From Anodontia alba (taxonomy: Eukaryota > Mollusca > Bivalvia > Lucinida > Lucinidae): a DNA stretch of 64,000 nucleotides. The position numbers and the translations under genes were made by a program. The stretch is taken from assembly GCA_964016985.1 (NCBI GenBank), contig OZ024835.1, positions 60,290,714 through 60,354,713 of the forward strand. Reading direction: 5' to 3'. The notes under the pieces are model-generated. The model worked only from the letters and a program-made list of their open reading frames with translations. It was not told the DNA's origin and ran no database searches. This document shows, piece by piece, positions 45,321 through 55,985 of the stretch (the stretch's first letter is position 1; every line of letters starts with the position of its first letter).

Positions 45321-45680
45321 AGCTTAATTATCTGGAACGTAACATAATATGAAGTCTAATTATCTGGAATTAAAATCAATGTCAAGTCAAATTATCTGGA
45401 ATTAAAAAGAATACCAAGCCCAATTATCTGGAATTAATAGAGACCTTAGCCTAATTATCTGGAATTAACAGAATACCAAGCCCAATTATCTGGAATTAAT
45501 AGAGTACTAAGCATAATTATCTGGAATTAACAGAATACCAAGCCCAATTATCTGGAATTAATAGAGTACTAAGCCTAATTATCTGGAATTAACAGAATAC
45601 CAAGCCCTATTATCTGGAATTAACAGAATACCAAGCCCAGTTATCTTGAATTAAAAAGAATAGCAAGCCCAATCATCAGG
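45321..45680. repeat. 31-bp minisatellite with 62-bp higher-order pattern
   Basis: Units built on AATTATCTGGAATTAA followed by CAGAATACCAAGCCC (type a) or TAGAGTACTAAGC(C/A)T (type b). a and b alternate over the middle of the array, giving a 62-base higher-order repeat. Confidence 0.92.
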
Positions 45681-45991
45681 AATAAAAGAGAACATCATTA
45701 CTGCATGTAGATTTTGGAACTCTATACAAAGAGATATAGATTGTTTTAGGTATAAGTTTTTCTTTTCGGGCTGATGAAGGCCGCGTGGCCGTAACATTCC
45801 TAGAATTAAGTGAACAATAAAGAATATCCTAAAGCAAAAGGGTATACTTCCAGGGGATACTACTCTATCAAAATTGTTCAGTCTCCCATCTGAAAAAGGA
45901 GACTTTTCTACAAGAAAATAATAAGATCCCTATAAGGAGCCTTTTGACAAGTAGTCTACTCTAAAAGGAGAACTTTTCCCCCTGTGGTAGC
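45681..45991. other. Spacer with CTACTCTAAAAGGA half-hairpin
   Basis: The half-hairpin at 45955-45980 adjoins the MITE A insertion. Confidence 0.45.
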
Positions 45992-46263
45992 CAATACGAA
46001 AGAAAACACGCCTGTTCAAATATATAGAAAATGTCACCTCCAAAAACTGAAAGTTTTCAGATAAAAACTCTGATATTTTATCACATTTTTGCTCGAAACA
46101 TAGATTGTGGGTACTCGTTAGAACCGCCTCGCCTCGAGTACCCACAATCTATGTTTTAGGGCAGAAATAAGAAAAATAATGTATACCCCTGTAAACCCCA
46201 GTTGTACTATTATATTAAAGTGGGGTTTAAGGGGGTCAGACTTATAGGCATGTTTTCATGATG
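45992..46263 (+). mobile_element. MITE family A, shortened hairpin
   Basis: Central palindrome reduced: CGCCTCGCCTCGAGTACCC joins the arms with about 18 bases missing. Confidence 0.88.
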
Positions 46264-46369
46264 AAATTCTATCCTTTTAGAGTAAATCACTTTTTAGAAA
46301 GAGCTTAATATGCAGAGACGCTAATGGGGAGTCACAAAAGTTGTCTTCCTTGTGAACATGGCGAGGACA

Positions 46370-47035
46370 TACTAAATATGCATAGCCCCCATAACAAGTC
46401 TTCTGTCGCAAAGAACACACAAAACCACGAAAATCGGAGACTCGGTTTGAATGAGTCTTCTTCATGTGCAACACTATAGTTTGCGAGGTTGCATATGCCT
46501 CCTAGCGCCGGCTTAAGCAGTATTCGATTTTCAAATTAAACAGAATGGGCTCAATGATCCCGAAGGAAATAAAATTTAACCTGCACTATGATGATGTAGT
46601 GGGAGACTTTTTACGACCACCACATGGCACAACACCAGCTACAATAAAATAAAAGTAAAAAAGGATTGCCTTTGGAAACAAAGAACACACAAAATTACGA
46701 AAATCGTAGACACGGTTTGATTGGGTCTCTTCATAAGCAACACCAGTTTTTCCAGGCTGCATACGCACCCCCTACCCCAACCCCCACTCCCCCTCCCCCT
46801 CAGCGCCTGCTTAAGCGGTATTCGAGTTTCAAAATAACCAGAATGGGCTTAATGATCCGAAAGGAAATAAAATATAACCTACACTATGATAATGTACGGG
46901 GAGACATTTTACGGCCGCCACACGGCACAACACCAGCTACATTTTCTACAAGTAACATTTTGGATAATTTGATCTTGCCTGACCGGACTGCCAGTCTGGA
47001 TCTACTTACCCGTTACCACTTTTTTGGCTAAATCA
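46370..47035. repeat. Repeat F, about two and a half units
   Basis: Same phrases as 18800-19760 (ACAAAGAACACACAAAA, CCTGCACTATGATGATGT). Confidence 0.85.
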
Positions 47036-47153
47036 GCAGACGGCAGACTGGTGACATATTTTGTATTTTCCCAAGAAAATAGGTTTGAGCATTTTATGTA
47101 AGTTGTCTCCAATTTGCACGAAACGTCTAAGCCTATTATCCGAAAAACAAAAC

Positions 47154-47324
47154 TGCAGTTAACTCTTGTTATCTTAAATACTCAACTACTGCTTAATTCA
47201 AACCAAATAGTAATTCTGTTTTGCTTTATGTTCTTAACATTTTCAACTCTGTTGTCTCAAACAACTTTTATCTCACACTGAAAACTATAGTCCCTCAGAG
47301 TTTGAGATAATGGGTCTACTGTAT
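47154..47324. mobile_element. TA-CAGT type MITE without hairpin
   Basis: Ends CAGTTAACTCTTGTTATCTT and GAGTTTGAGATAATGGGTCT followed by ACTGTA. Same backbone as 40379-40745 but the hairpin is absent. Confidence 0.6.
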
Positions 47325-47466
47325 TTCAAAATGTTGTCTGCTGAATTCATTTATCCAACATGCTGAGCTAAAGTGTTATTATAACCTCCAATACGCCCTT
47401 TTGGTGTCCTACTAATCATAATCTGTTTGAATTGATCAAACTTTTCAAAGTGTCCACTAACGACCT

Positions 47467-47713
47467 GGTTCCAGTTGTTTAAAGCGGTGTTAGCTTAACA
47501 AGCTCGTTAGTGGTGAAAATGTTAACTGTTCTAATAAGTACAATATCTAATACACAAGTATTTTTGCTGTAAAAATGTGAGTAACTTTTGCAAATGCAAA
47601 AGCTACTCACATTTTTTCAACAAAAGTATAAGAGTATATGCCATATTTAATGATTAAAGTTTTAACGATACGTTAGCTAACGACATCGTTAGTTTTGAAC
47701 AAATGGGCCCTGG
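47467..47713. mobile_element. MITE with AGTTGTTYAAAGC ends, copy 1
   Basis: Ends CCAGTTGTTTAAAGCGG and TAGTTTTGAACAAATGGGCC, inner GTTAGCTTAAC and GCTAACGACATCGTTAG. An inner hairpin lies at 47572-47615 around AACTTTTGCAAATGCAAAAG. Second copy at 62615-62834. Confidence 0.82.
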
Positions 47714-47929
47714 TTCTTACCAATGTAAGCTTTAACATATTTTACACGAATCTGAATACGAAACAGTTGACAAGTTTTAAAATTGTTTTACATGAGTCAG
47801 AAAAAAGAAAGTTGAAACAGAAATGTTAAAGCTGTTACACGAAGTGGTAAAAAAGAAACAGTAAACTTCAATATCAATACAACTCCGAAAAAAGTGAACA
47901 GCACTATATATACTATTTACAAGAATCGA

Positions 47930-47965
<36 letters not shown>

Positions 47966-48399
47966 AATTGTAGTAAACAAAGTATTAAAAGTAAATGAAA
48001 CAGTATAGATAGGACACAGGGAACCAACAGTGTCAAGACTGCTGGTTGGCAAAAAAAGACCACGCTTATTTTTGCACACAAGCCTATAGTCTGAAGAAAA
48101 ATGTTTTTGTGTAGTTTCATTATTATTTTTTCAAGAAAAAAATTCTTTTTGTGTTTCCCGGAACTAAAAGTGGTTGTTGTGAAACAGGGGTGGGGTGTAT
48201 GCCCAAAAGGCTCTTTTTTCTGTCCCGTAACTAAAGTTTTCTGCCACGTAATAAAAGTCTTCATTTTTCGCTGATACATTACCTGTAGTGCCTTATTTAC
48301 TAAAGTACTGATTTTGCAGCGTAAGCCCTAGTTTTGGAGCAACATGATCATGAAAGTAGGTGGCGTAATTCAATAAGAACCTGAAGTACCTTATAGACC
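47714..48399. other. Unassigned with poly(A)
   Basis: A run of about 30 A at 47930-47963 gives spurious poly-Phe frames on the minus strand. No gene supported. Confidence 0.45.
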
Positions 48400-48785
48400 A
48401 TGGTGTGGAGCAGCGCATAATATTTCGAGATTACAGTACATCAAATATTAGCAGAGTTATACCCCTTCGAAAAGTTCTATAAACTTTTGGTTTCCAGTTA
48501 ACTCCTCCTATACTTCACATTCAACCAAGCTGAAACTTTTTAAATAGTTACACAATTGTGGAGCAGCCCATACTGTTTCGAAATTACAGTCCACCAAATA
48601 TTAGCAGAGTTATGCCCCTTTGAAAAGTTATATAAACTTTTGGTTTCCAGTTAACTCCTCCTATACTTCACATTCAACCAAGCTGAAACTTTTTAAATAG
48701 TTACACAATTGTGGAGCAGCCCATACTGTTTCGAAATTACAGTCCACCAAATATTAGCAGAGTTATGCCCCTTTGAAGATTTTTC
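48400..48785. repeat. 153-bp tandem duplication, about 2.5 units
   Basis: CAAATATTAGCAGAGTTAT recurs at 48442, 48595 and 48748, exactly 153 bases apart. The second and third units are nearly identical. Confidence 0.95.
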
Positions 48786-49883
48786 CAACTTACCCCTACA
48801 GTCTATATCCGGAGCAGTGAATTGTACAGGAGTCAGTATATGCGCTATACCAAATTATTACCTGCAACGGGCGTAGATTCCTCCGCTTGCGATGCTCTTG
48901 TTCTATTTTTAGCTCTGGTGGGCCTCGGTCATTGGAGCAGAACCATTTTAGCTAGTTTGGTAGAGATTCAACTGGCAATATACACATGAAGTTTGACCTA
49001 GCAACATTCTTGTGAAATTTGACTGAAATTGGACAAAATATTTAAGAGGCGTTGTCATTTAAAGATGTTTTTTTCTTGTTTAGATCTGATGGCCATCTTG
49101 TTCATTGGAGCGAAACTGTTTTAGCTATTTCAGTAGAAAAACACCCTGGCTACAATCTTGTGAAGTTTGACTGAATGGCCAAATGATATTGAAGATGATG
49201 TCATTTAAAGATTTTTTTTTTCTATTTTTAGCACTAGCAGCCATCTTGTCCATTGGAACAAACCGGTTTCACCTGTTTTGATAGACCGACACCTAGGCAA
49301 AATGCCTGTGAAATTTATCCAAAATTGCATAGAAGGTGTTGTCATTTAAAGATTTTTTTCTACTTTTAGCTCTGGCAGCCATCTTGTTGATTTAAATAAA
49401 ACCATTTTAGCTATTTTGGTAGGCAATATTCCTGTAAAGTTTGATTGAAATTTGCCTAACGTTATAGGAGGAGTTGTCATTTGAAGATTTACACATTTTT
49501 AGCACTAGCGGCCATTTTGTTAATGGGAACGAAACAGATTTAGCTCTTTTGGTAGAGAGTCACCTAGGCAATATTCCTGTAAAGTTTGACTGAAATTTGC
49601 CCAAAATTGTAGGAGGAGTTGTCATTTGAAGATTTACTTATTTTTAGCTCTAGCGGCCATTTTGTTTATAGGTGCGAAACAGATTTAGCTCTTTTGGTAC
49701 GGAGTCACCTAGGCAATATTCCTGTGAAGGTTGATTGAATTTGGCCTAGGGGTGTAGTAGGAGTTGTTATTTATTGCAAATTGTTGATGTCGCACCATGT
49801 GCGACGGACGACGCACGATGCACAACGAACACTGACCGATCACAACAGCTCACCATGAGCACCTCATGCTCAGATGATCTAAA
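48786..49883 (-). repeat. Repeat E (AGCTCACCTGAG family), reverse
   Basis: About five diverged units of roughly 130-175 bases with GCGGCCATTTTGTT and CACCTAGGCAATATTCCTGT. It ends in the family's terminal block in reverse (ACGACGCACGATGCACAACG, AGCTCACCATGAGCAC). The second copy of the 2A element begins directly at its end. Confidence 0.75.
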
Positions 49884-50057
49884 TCAAAGGACTGATAGTC
49901 CTAAGAGTCTGCTAGCTTGTAAAGTATTGATGGAGTGCTGTGTATCTTCTATGCAAACACAATACATGCAAAAAAGATAGGTGGCATTCCAATGCTACCA
50001 ATACTACACCATAAGATGGAGCTCTATGGAATATATCAAGCATCTGGGCATTGTACT

Positions 50058-50447
50058 TCATGAAAAGACGACTTTCTTTAAAAACTCTATCAAATGTACG
50101 TCAAGCGAAGACTGCATATGGGTTGAATAGAAAGTCATAGCGAGTGTTGTCTCTAAATCAAGGAAAGGATACTCGTATAATTTATCTCCTGCAAACAGAA
50201 TTTCATTCATGTTGTTCACATTCCACATGTTGGTACAGATCCTTTTCTGTACAGCTTTCACCAAAAATACTAAACAACATGGTAGGCATTGATGCCCTTT
50301 TGAATCATGACTAAATATCTCTTCTTCTTGATGGATACTTCCTTGCAATAATACAGATGCATTTTCTTGTAGATTTATATGATTTGATGGACCTGGATTT
50401 TGCTCTATATCCATATTTTTACACTTGCTTACAACCAGTGGCTTCAT
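50058..50447 (-). CDS. 2A-motif / cysteine-protease-like ORF, copy 2
   Basis: 129 codons, same start context as copy 1. DIEQNPGP again at residues 13-20 (nucleotides 50388-50411), SKGHQCLPCC with Cys54 and ILFAGDKLY at 83-91. Without the insertion found in copy 1, the frame continues through PFLDLETTLAMTFYSTHM and ends after DVHLIEFLKKVVFS. Even so it is much shorter than a complete protease domain. Inference: translation would yield a 19-residue leader plus a second product starting with Pro20, if the motif works in this context. The leader is short and ends in the hydrophilic SKCKNM, unlike long viral 2A leaders, so efficiency is uncertain. It is either a relic of a larger polyprotein ORF or a minimal accessory gene. 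Confidence 0.6.
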   Translation of the reverse strand: MKPLVVSKCKNMDIEQNPGPSNHINLQENASVLLQGSIHQEEEIFSHDSKGHQCLPCCLVFLVKAVQKRICTNMWNVNNMNEILFAGDKLYEYPFLDLETTLAMTFYSTHMQSSLDVHLIEFLKKVVFS

Positions 50448-51336
50448 CCAATATTAAATTTACATTCAGAGACAAGGCTTTGTGAGAAAATTTACTATTC
50501 CTTGAAAAACAACCAACATGAACACTCTGTACTACATGCTTTCACTATCAATTTCTCAAAATCAGTCAGATGGAAATGCATTCTACTTTTTTTAATGTAT
50601 AAATAAGAATGGGTCTTTACTGAAGCATCTGTGTAAAACGGATATACATATATAATCTAACCATGTATTGAAATACTAAATACAATTATTTCTCTTCTGT
50701 TTTGTTTCTTTCTTCACAAAAAATCCATTTTATTATCTGCATATATAGGCCAATGAAGTGACTGGAGTAATGAACCCCTTTATTTTCCAATGAAGTTTAT
50801 CACCAGATTATTCCAAATGAGTGTATCTCCAGCAGCAATTTCCAGTTTCTAGAATTATTAAAGTTCAACTCTAGATATGCTCCAGTTCATACAAATTTAA
50901 CACCTGATGTAGCTCCACGATTATTCTAGTACAATTTTATAAATTTACTCTATCAACTTATTATTAAGAGAAGAGCAGATTAAATAAATTTGAAATGGCT
51001 ATGTTCAGTCCAGATTAGCGTTAATAACTGATTGTCATTTGCTAGTGCTTCACCTAAGCATCAACAGATTAGCCCGACCAGCTATGCCTACCCTTTTCAA
51101 GAGATTTTCAGATGTCCAAAAAGGAAGGGTCATAAACCTATAAATGGGCCAGCAGTCGTAAAACAACTCCGTGTCACTGAGGTGTGAATAAAGTTATTTC
51201 ATGTAGAAGGAATGAATTAAGTGCCTGATTTCTTGCTATATTTAATATCAAATAAGTAGATTCTGATTATGTAAATACTGATACCTTTCTTTTCGTTCAG
51301 CTTCCGTTGCTAAGCACAACATCAAAGATGGCGAGC

Positions 51337-51963
51337 GGTCCTACTAATCACCCCATGGCACCCCACGGTACCCCATGATAGCCCACGGCATCAAACTATA
51401 TGGATATTTATCATAAAATATGTTATAGATGGACAAGTATACTTTTGCAATACTCGTCTTCATCTTAATAAACAGAGATTTATATTGATGATGATGATTT
51501 GTGTTTGATTTATAATATTATGTCTAAAACTCTCGTAATTTTTTCGCCCCATGGCATCAAAATATATGTATATTTACCATAAAATATGTGTTTTAGACGA
51601 CAAGTAAAAGTTTTGTAATTCTTGTCTCTATCTAAATAAACAGAGTATTTATACTGATGACTTGTGTTTGAACTTGAATATAAAATGTAATTTTAAGTTA
51701 AAACTTATTTTTGATAGACTATCAACTTACAACATTGGTCTCTTTGCTATATTTTAGCGTCAGTTTGAATCTTGGTGTTTAGGCCCCGAGATAATCGCTT
51801 GAAGTAAGGTTAATGTCTTAAATTATCACAAAAACAAATTGGGATACATAAAACTAATACCCTGATGTAATTTCAGCATTCAGTTAATAAATACAATGAA
51901 ATAATTTAGTGCCGTGGGGTGCCTTGGGATGTCGTGGGGTGCCATGGGGTGATTAGTAGGACC
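51337..51963. mobile_element. Nested TIR element in the 2A element, copy 2
   Basis: 627 bases, same GGTCCTACTAATCACCCC ends and relative position as 26941-27569. Confidence 0.85.
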
Positions 51964-52261
51964 CCGTGCCGAATTAACGCCTTGACAAAAGTAGCGCGTG
52001 TATTACTACACCGAATTTTAAAGTCTATGTTTCAAATTGCATTATCTAAATCGATTTCAGTTACAGTTATGTTAGCGAAATAAAAAAGCCATACAAAATT
52101 CCGCTGCTTCACATTTCGTTCACCGTAATAGTGCCGCATTGCGTCTGATTAAGAAGTAGTGCGCGTATAAATATACGCATAAATAGCTGTGATGAGAATC
52201 CGCTCGTAAAACCCCATGCGATTGCAAAGAGCCTGCTAGCTGTCGCTAGCAGACTCAAAAA

Positions 52262-52840
52262 GATGTTATAGGCATTATATTAGGAGAAAATGAATACTTT
52301 TTAAGTAGCATTAAATTAACCTAATAAGCACCTGCTCTTTTGACAAATCCCACAGCCCATGTGACCTTGAAAATAAGTTCAAGGCCACCAAAACTTAGTC
52401 GTATCTTTGCTCTGTCCCAATGTTTTATTCAGGTACGTTTCAAAATTATTCACCGTTCAGTTCCAGAGAAATGTAGGTTTTGTTGAATTCCAAGATGCAA
52501 AATTAACAAAAATTAAAGATTTTCATATGAGAGTTGCTGTAGATGTAATAGTTTTCATATAGGGAGGTAAGTGATATAGGATACATTGTAATACCTAAGA
52601 CATTTGTCTAACAAACAGAAGGAGGTATAACTGACTGTGATATATTCTAAAAGAGAAACTGTGTTTAAAATATGGTATATCAGATTCACACTGAAATACC
52701 GCGCCCACTTTCATGATCATGTTACTCCAAAACTAAGGCTTACATTGCAAAATCAATACTGTTTTAGTAAATGGGACACAACAGATAATGAATCACCAAA
52801 AACTGAAGACTTTTATAAAGGCGCAAAAAAGGGCCTTATC
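52262..52840. other. Unassigned
   Basis: Contains GACCTTGAAAATAAGTTC followed by AAGGCCACC, part of a dispersed molluscan repeat. A 98-codon open frame at 52637-52933 runs into the next hairpin and is not called. Confidence 0.35.
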
Positions 52841-52844
52841 CCAG

Positions 52845-52946
52845 CTAGCATTCTACGTAAATCTACATCGGGCCGTCATCGGCCCGTCAGCTACCCTGAC
52901 GGGCCGATGACGGCCCGATATAGATTTACGTAGAATGCTGACTGGG
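52845..52946. repeat. Long GC-rich hairpin
   Basis: Arms of about 45 bases containing CATTCTACGTAAATCTA and GGGCCGTCATCGGCCCGTCA; each arm also has an internal GGGCCG...CGGCCC palindrome. Near-perfect pairing. Confidence 0.9.
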
Positions 52947-53187
52947 TATGGACACCCATAATCTACTCCATGTATTATTGGGACCTTTTCTTTCCATTGA
53001 TACATTCTGTAATATCCAGTGATTCGGTTTCGCATGGCGCGGTCTAGTTGGTTTAAACAAATAGTTTATTGAATATAATGTGTTCAACACAAACATACAC
53101 AAATGACGTAAAGGATCGGATAACAAGCTAATTATAGCTTATGTCTAGTTATCTACTTTATATGTGTTACTTGGTATGTTACTGTTT
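52947..53187. other. Spacer
   Basis: Nothing recognised. Confidence 0.3.
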
Positions 53188-53703
53188 CATTACGAAAACA
53201 CGCCCAATGGCGTAGCCAGAACGGAATTATTCTTACGCACTGCAATGAAAAATCTTGAAAACTTTGCCTAGAATCGCTTCCAAAATATGGGCTACTCTTA
53301 AAGGAAAGAATTTGCTCCCAGAGGGAGCAAATTCTTTCCTTTAAGATAAGCCCTTATGGTAAAGAAACAAAACATTTCATGTTAATGCCACTTTATTTTT
53401 ATAAATATTTTCTTACGCATGCTACGCACATGCGTAATGTGCGTTATGAGTGCTACGCCTATGACGCCTATTCAAATATACTGAAAATTTCACCACAAAA
53501 AAAAACTGAACGTTTTCAGAAAAAAAAAATCTGATATTCTTCATATTTCTGCTCAAAATCATAGATTGTGGGTACTCGTTGGAATCGCCTATGATTTTGA
53601 GCAGAAATAAGACAAAATAATGTATACCCCTGTAAACCCCAGTTTTATTATATACAGATGGGATTTAAGTGGGTCAAAATTATATAGGCATGTTTTCCTG
53701 ATG
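53188..53703 (+). mobile_element. MITE family A, interrupted, collapsed hairpin
   Basis: Left end CATTACGAAAACACGCC is separated from the body (CTATTCAAATATACTGAAAA) by the element at 53205-53463. The central palindrome is reduced to one arm near 53560-53605. The right end, GGCATGTTTTCCTGATG, is intact. Confidence 0.88.
53205..53463. mobile_element. Short TIR element nested in MITE A
   Basis: 259 bases with ends CAATGGCGTAGCC and GTGCTACGCCTATG, flanked by the 5-base duplication ACGCC (53200-53204 and 53464-53468). It carries a perfect CTCTTAAAGGAAAGAATTTG hairpin at 53285-53350. Confidence 0.87.
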
Positions 53704-53848
53704 TATTAGGTTGTTCAAAACTACATGGATTCCATTATTATAGTTTTAGACACATCAATAAACAGTAAAATGGGCGTGTTCAAATTTAAGCACAAGTATG
53801 ATAAGGAGAGTTAAGTTGTCAGAATATTTAGAGTAAGCCCGGTAAAAC

Positions 53849-54019
53849 CCGCTTCTTAAGCGGACCAAGCTCTACAGCAAGACTCCTAGTCAGCTGATCC
53901 AACGCCGCTTTCATGCTGCAGTGGACAGGCTGTGAGGGAGCAACGTTGAAATTCAAAATGCTGGAAATCATGACGACAGAACCGCCGATGCCCAGCTCTT
54001 TCATATTCTGTGCTACCAC
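53849..54019 (-). CDS. Lone exon of a short-chain dehydrogenase/reductase
   Basis: 171 bases, 57 codons, phase 0 at both ends. Acceptor AG at 54021-54020 follows a pyrimidine-rich TTTTTTTTGTTCA; donor GT at 53848-53847. The peptide has GGSVVMISSIL (catalytic Ser region), then PVHCSMKAALDQLTRSLAVELGP, the active-site helix of classical SDR enzymes of the L-xylulose/carbonyl reductase kind, which reduce carbonyls with NAD(P)H. The family's catalytic Tyr in YxxxK is His here (VHCSMK, codon CAC); the Lys is kept. No Rossmann-fold or C-terminal exon is recognisable nearby. It may be one exon of a gene with very long introns, an inactive paralogue or a relic. Confidence 0.75.
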
Positions 54020-54359
54020 CTTGAACAAAAAAAAGTGTTACCATATTTAAAAAGTGCATATTCAGATCATCCTGCGCATGCGCAACGTATGAATCTTTGC
54101 TCTCCATTCATGCATGCTGCAGTAGTGACCGGGCGTCTCCCGGGGGTATGCCCCACCCATTCGCTTCAAAAAGGCCTAATATCTCAGACACCGTTCAATT
54201 AGTGGACAGTAAAGGCTCTGATCAGATTGCGTGAATGCGCAGGCTGATCTGGGCCATTGCTGTCCGCATATGCCCGAAGACACGTTTTCGCAGGGCGCAG
54301 CCCATATAAAATCAAGCCTTGAAATAACTATTAATTTTACTGAACGCAAATACTGGGTA
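54020..54359. other. Spacer with GATCAG-type repeat
   Basis: CTGATCAGATTGCGTGAATG near 54218 belongs to the high-copy hairpin family. Confidence 0.5.
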
Positions 54360-54566
54360 TTAAAACCCTTGTCCTGCTAAACCCGGATATGTCCTGTTTT
54401 TGCAAACAGTGTAGATCCAGATCAGTTGGCTTCTGAAGAAGCCAACTGATCTGGATCTGCACTGTTTATCATCAAGTATGTGAATTCGTATCAACAACCT
54501 GGATTGATTGGTTAAAAATTAGAAATGGACATGGCATCTTAATTTATTCAGCATGACAAGGGTTAA
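54360..54566. mobile_element. TTAA-type MITE with central hairpin
   Basis: Ends TTAAAACCCTTGTCCTGCTA and CAGCATGACAAGGGTTAA. The central hairpin (about 54400-54470) pairs AGATCCAGATCAGTTGGCTT with its complement. Confidence 0.85.
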
Positions 54567-54684
54567 TGGTACTGTCCTGACCGCGCAGATGCACGTTGTT
54601 CTCGCTCTTCGTTCAAGCGGACTGTATATATTTTTACGACATGAAAGCCATAACAAAGGAATGAAGCATAGCTGAAAAAATCTC

Positions 54685-54755
54685 ACGCCTGCCGTGGGAA
54701 TCGAACCCGGTCCTCCCGGTTAAAAATCCAATGCTCTAACCACTGAGCAAAAGAG
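54685..54755 (-). repeat. tRNA-like sequence (SINE head)
   Basis: On the minus strand, A box GCTCAGTGGTTAGAGCA and B box GGGTTCGATTCCC. The T arm does not pair well (CCGGG against CCCAC), so a working tRNA is unlikely. Confidence 0.6.
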
Positions 54756-54910
54756 TCGACTCCCTGACGCAGTTGCCAGAGGTTGAATATATACTTAGAA
54801 GCTATGCGTAATCTGCCAAGGCAGATAATCGAAGGTAGGAGTGCTCGGTCGTAACAGTATGTATCCCAAAGCAGCGCCAAATTAGTACTAATAAACATAC
54901 CAATAACATT

Positions 54911-55023
54911 GGCCCCAGCAAACACACAACGTCCCAACAACGTCGTTACAACGTCGTTGCAACGTCACGACGCTGCAGCGACGTTGTAACGACGTTGTTG
55001 TGACATTGTATGTTTACTGGGGC
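54911..55023. repeat. Fold-back repeat with AACGTCGTT units
   Basis: Inverted arms (CCCCAGCAAACACACAACGT and complement) enclose reiterated AACGTCGTT-like short palindromes. A second copy lies at 56161-56255. Confidence 0.85.
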
Positions 55024-55275
55024 GTAACTCTCATTACGCACATTACACACATGTGTAAGGAAACATATTACACACAATACACATGTGCGTTAGCAAACAT
55101 ATTATCCACATTACGCATGTGCGTAAGGAAACATGTCACGCGCATTTACGCATGTTTGTAAGGAGACATATTATGCATATTACACATGTGGGTAAGGAAA
55201 CATGATGCACATTATGATATGCGTAAGGAAACATATTACACATTTACGCACGTGCGTAAGAAAACATATGTACAC
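55024..55275. repeat. Minisatellite, GCGTAAGGAAACATATTA units
   Basis: About seven imperfect units of 30-38 bases with CATGTGCGTAAGGAAACAT. Confidence 0.85.
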
Positions 55276-55800
55276 AAAGAGGGATCACCTAGCATAAAAT
55301 ATATTTTCATCCTTTGTGATCCGGGATTGCTCTGTACATGTTTAAGGAAAGAATTTGCTCTCTTTCATTTAAGATATTCCCATTTTGTAAGCGATACTAG
55401 AATGTTTTTGTTGTTTTGTTTTTTTTTGTGTTTTTTTTTTTTTTCTAAAATCGGTAGTTATCAACTGTTATTTTATGACCTGGTAATTGCTTCCACCTCA
55501 CTCACAAATTCTAGAGTTGTGTATCATATTACTCGTACACAGGCTTAACCAGAGTTTACCAGTCGTTTCTGTAGTAAAACAGTGAAATGGGATAAACGAG
55601 ACAAACACAGCTACATGTACAGGGGGTGATAAAGAATGACTAAAAAATAAAAATAAAAAATAATATAAAAAAATGCAGAAACGACTGGAGCCAGTCTACG
55701 GGTAGATGAACATGCTGATCTGAGTCTTTGATGGTCACACAGGTCTTATTGCAGGTTTTATCGTGCGATGGCTCATATATTTTTAAAACGTACCCTCTAA
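55276..55800. other. Unassigned
   Basis: T run near 55430-55445. GATGGTCACACAGGTC near 55729 recurs at about 15410, marking a GATCAG-type repeat fragment. Confidence 0.35.
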
Positions 55801-55805
55801 CATGT

Positions 55806-55985
55806 GGGCCCAGCGAAGATTCAGATCAGACTGCGCATTCGCGCAGTCTGATCTGAATCGTCACTGGGCGCATATTGGATAACCAATGATACAGTGTTTC
55901 TTCATAAGGACAGTAAGGACTAATCAGACTGCGCGGATGCGCAGGCTGATTTGAGTATTGGTTGGGCGCACATGTAAGAAGGGAT
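55806..55985. repeat. GATCAG-type repeat with perfect hairpin
   Basis: Hairpin 55808-55868 with arms containing GATTCAGATCAGACTGCGC. A second GACTGCGCGGATGCGCAGGC motif lies at about 55928. Confidence 0.85.

Larger units (their letters stand above)
49884..52261 (-). mobile_element. 2A-motif element, copy 2
   Basis: 2378 bases; ends as in copy 1 (GGACTGATAGTCC at the left, AGAGTCTGCTAGC next to it, right stem CTGCTAGC-TGTC-GCTAGCAG, then ACTCAAAA). Lacks the 129-base segment of copy 1. Here the left inverted repeat reads GAGTCTGCTAGC, matching the right end over 12 bases. Confidence 0.78.

Noticed and set aside
47777..48279. Poly-Phe ORFs on the minus strand
   Set aside because: They are produced by the A run at 47930-47963.
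52637..52933. 98-codon ORF
   Set aside because: Its C-terminal third is translation of a GC-rich hairpin, and the rest has no recognisable motif.
54685..54755. tRNA gene on the minus strand
   Set aside because: Both box motifs are present, but T-arm pairing fails and the acceptor ends do not pair, so a SINE head is more likely.
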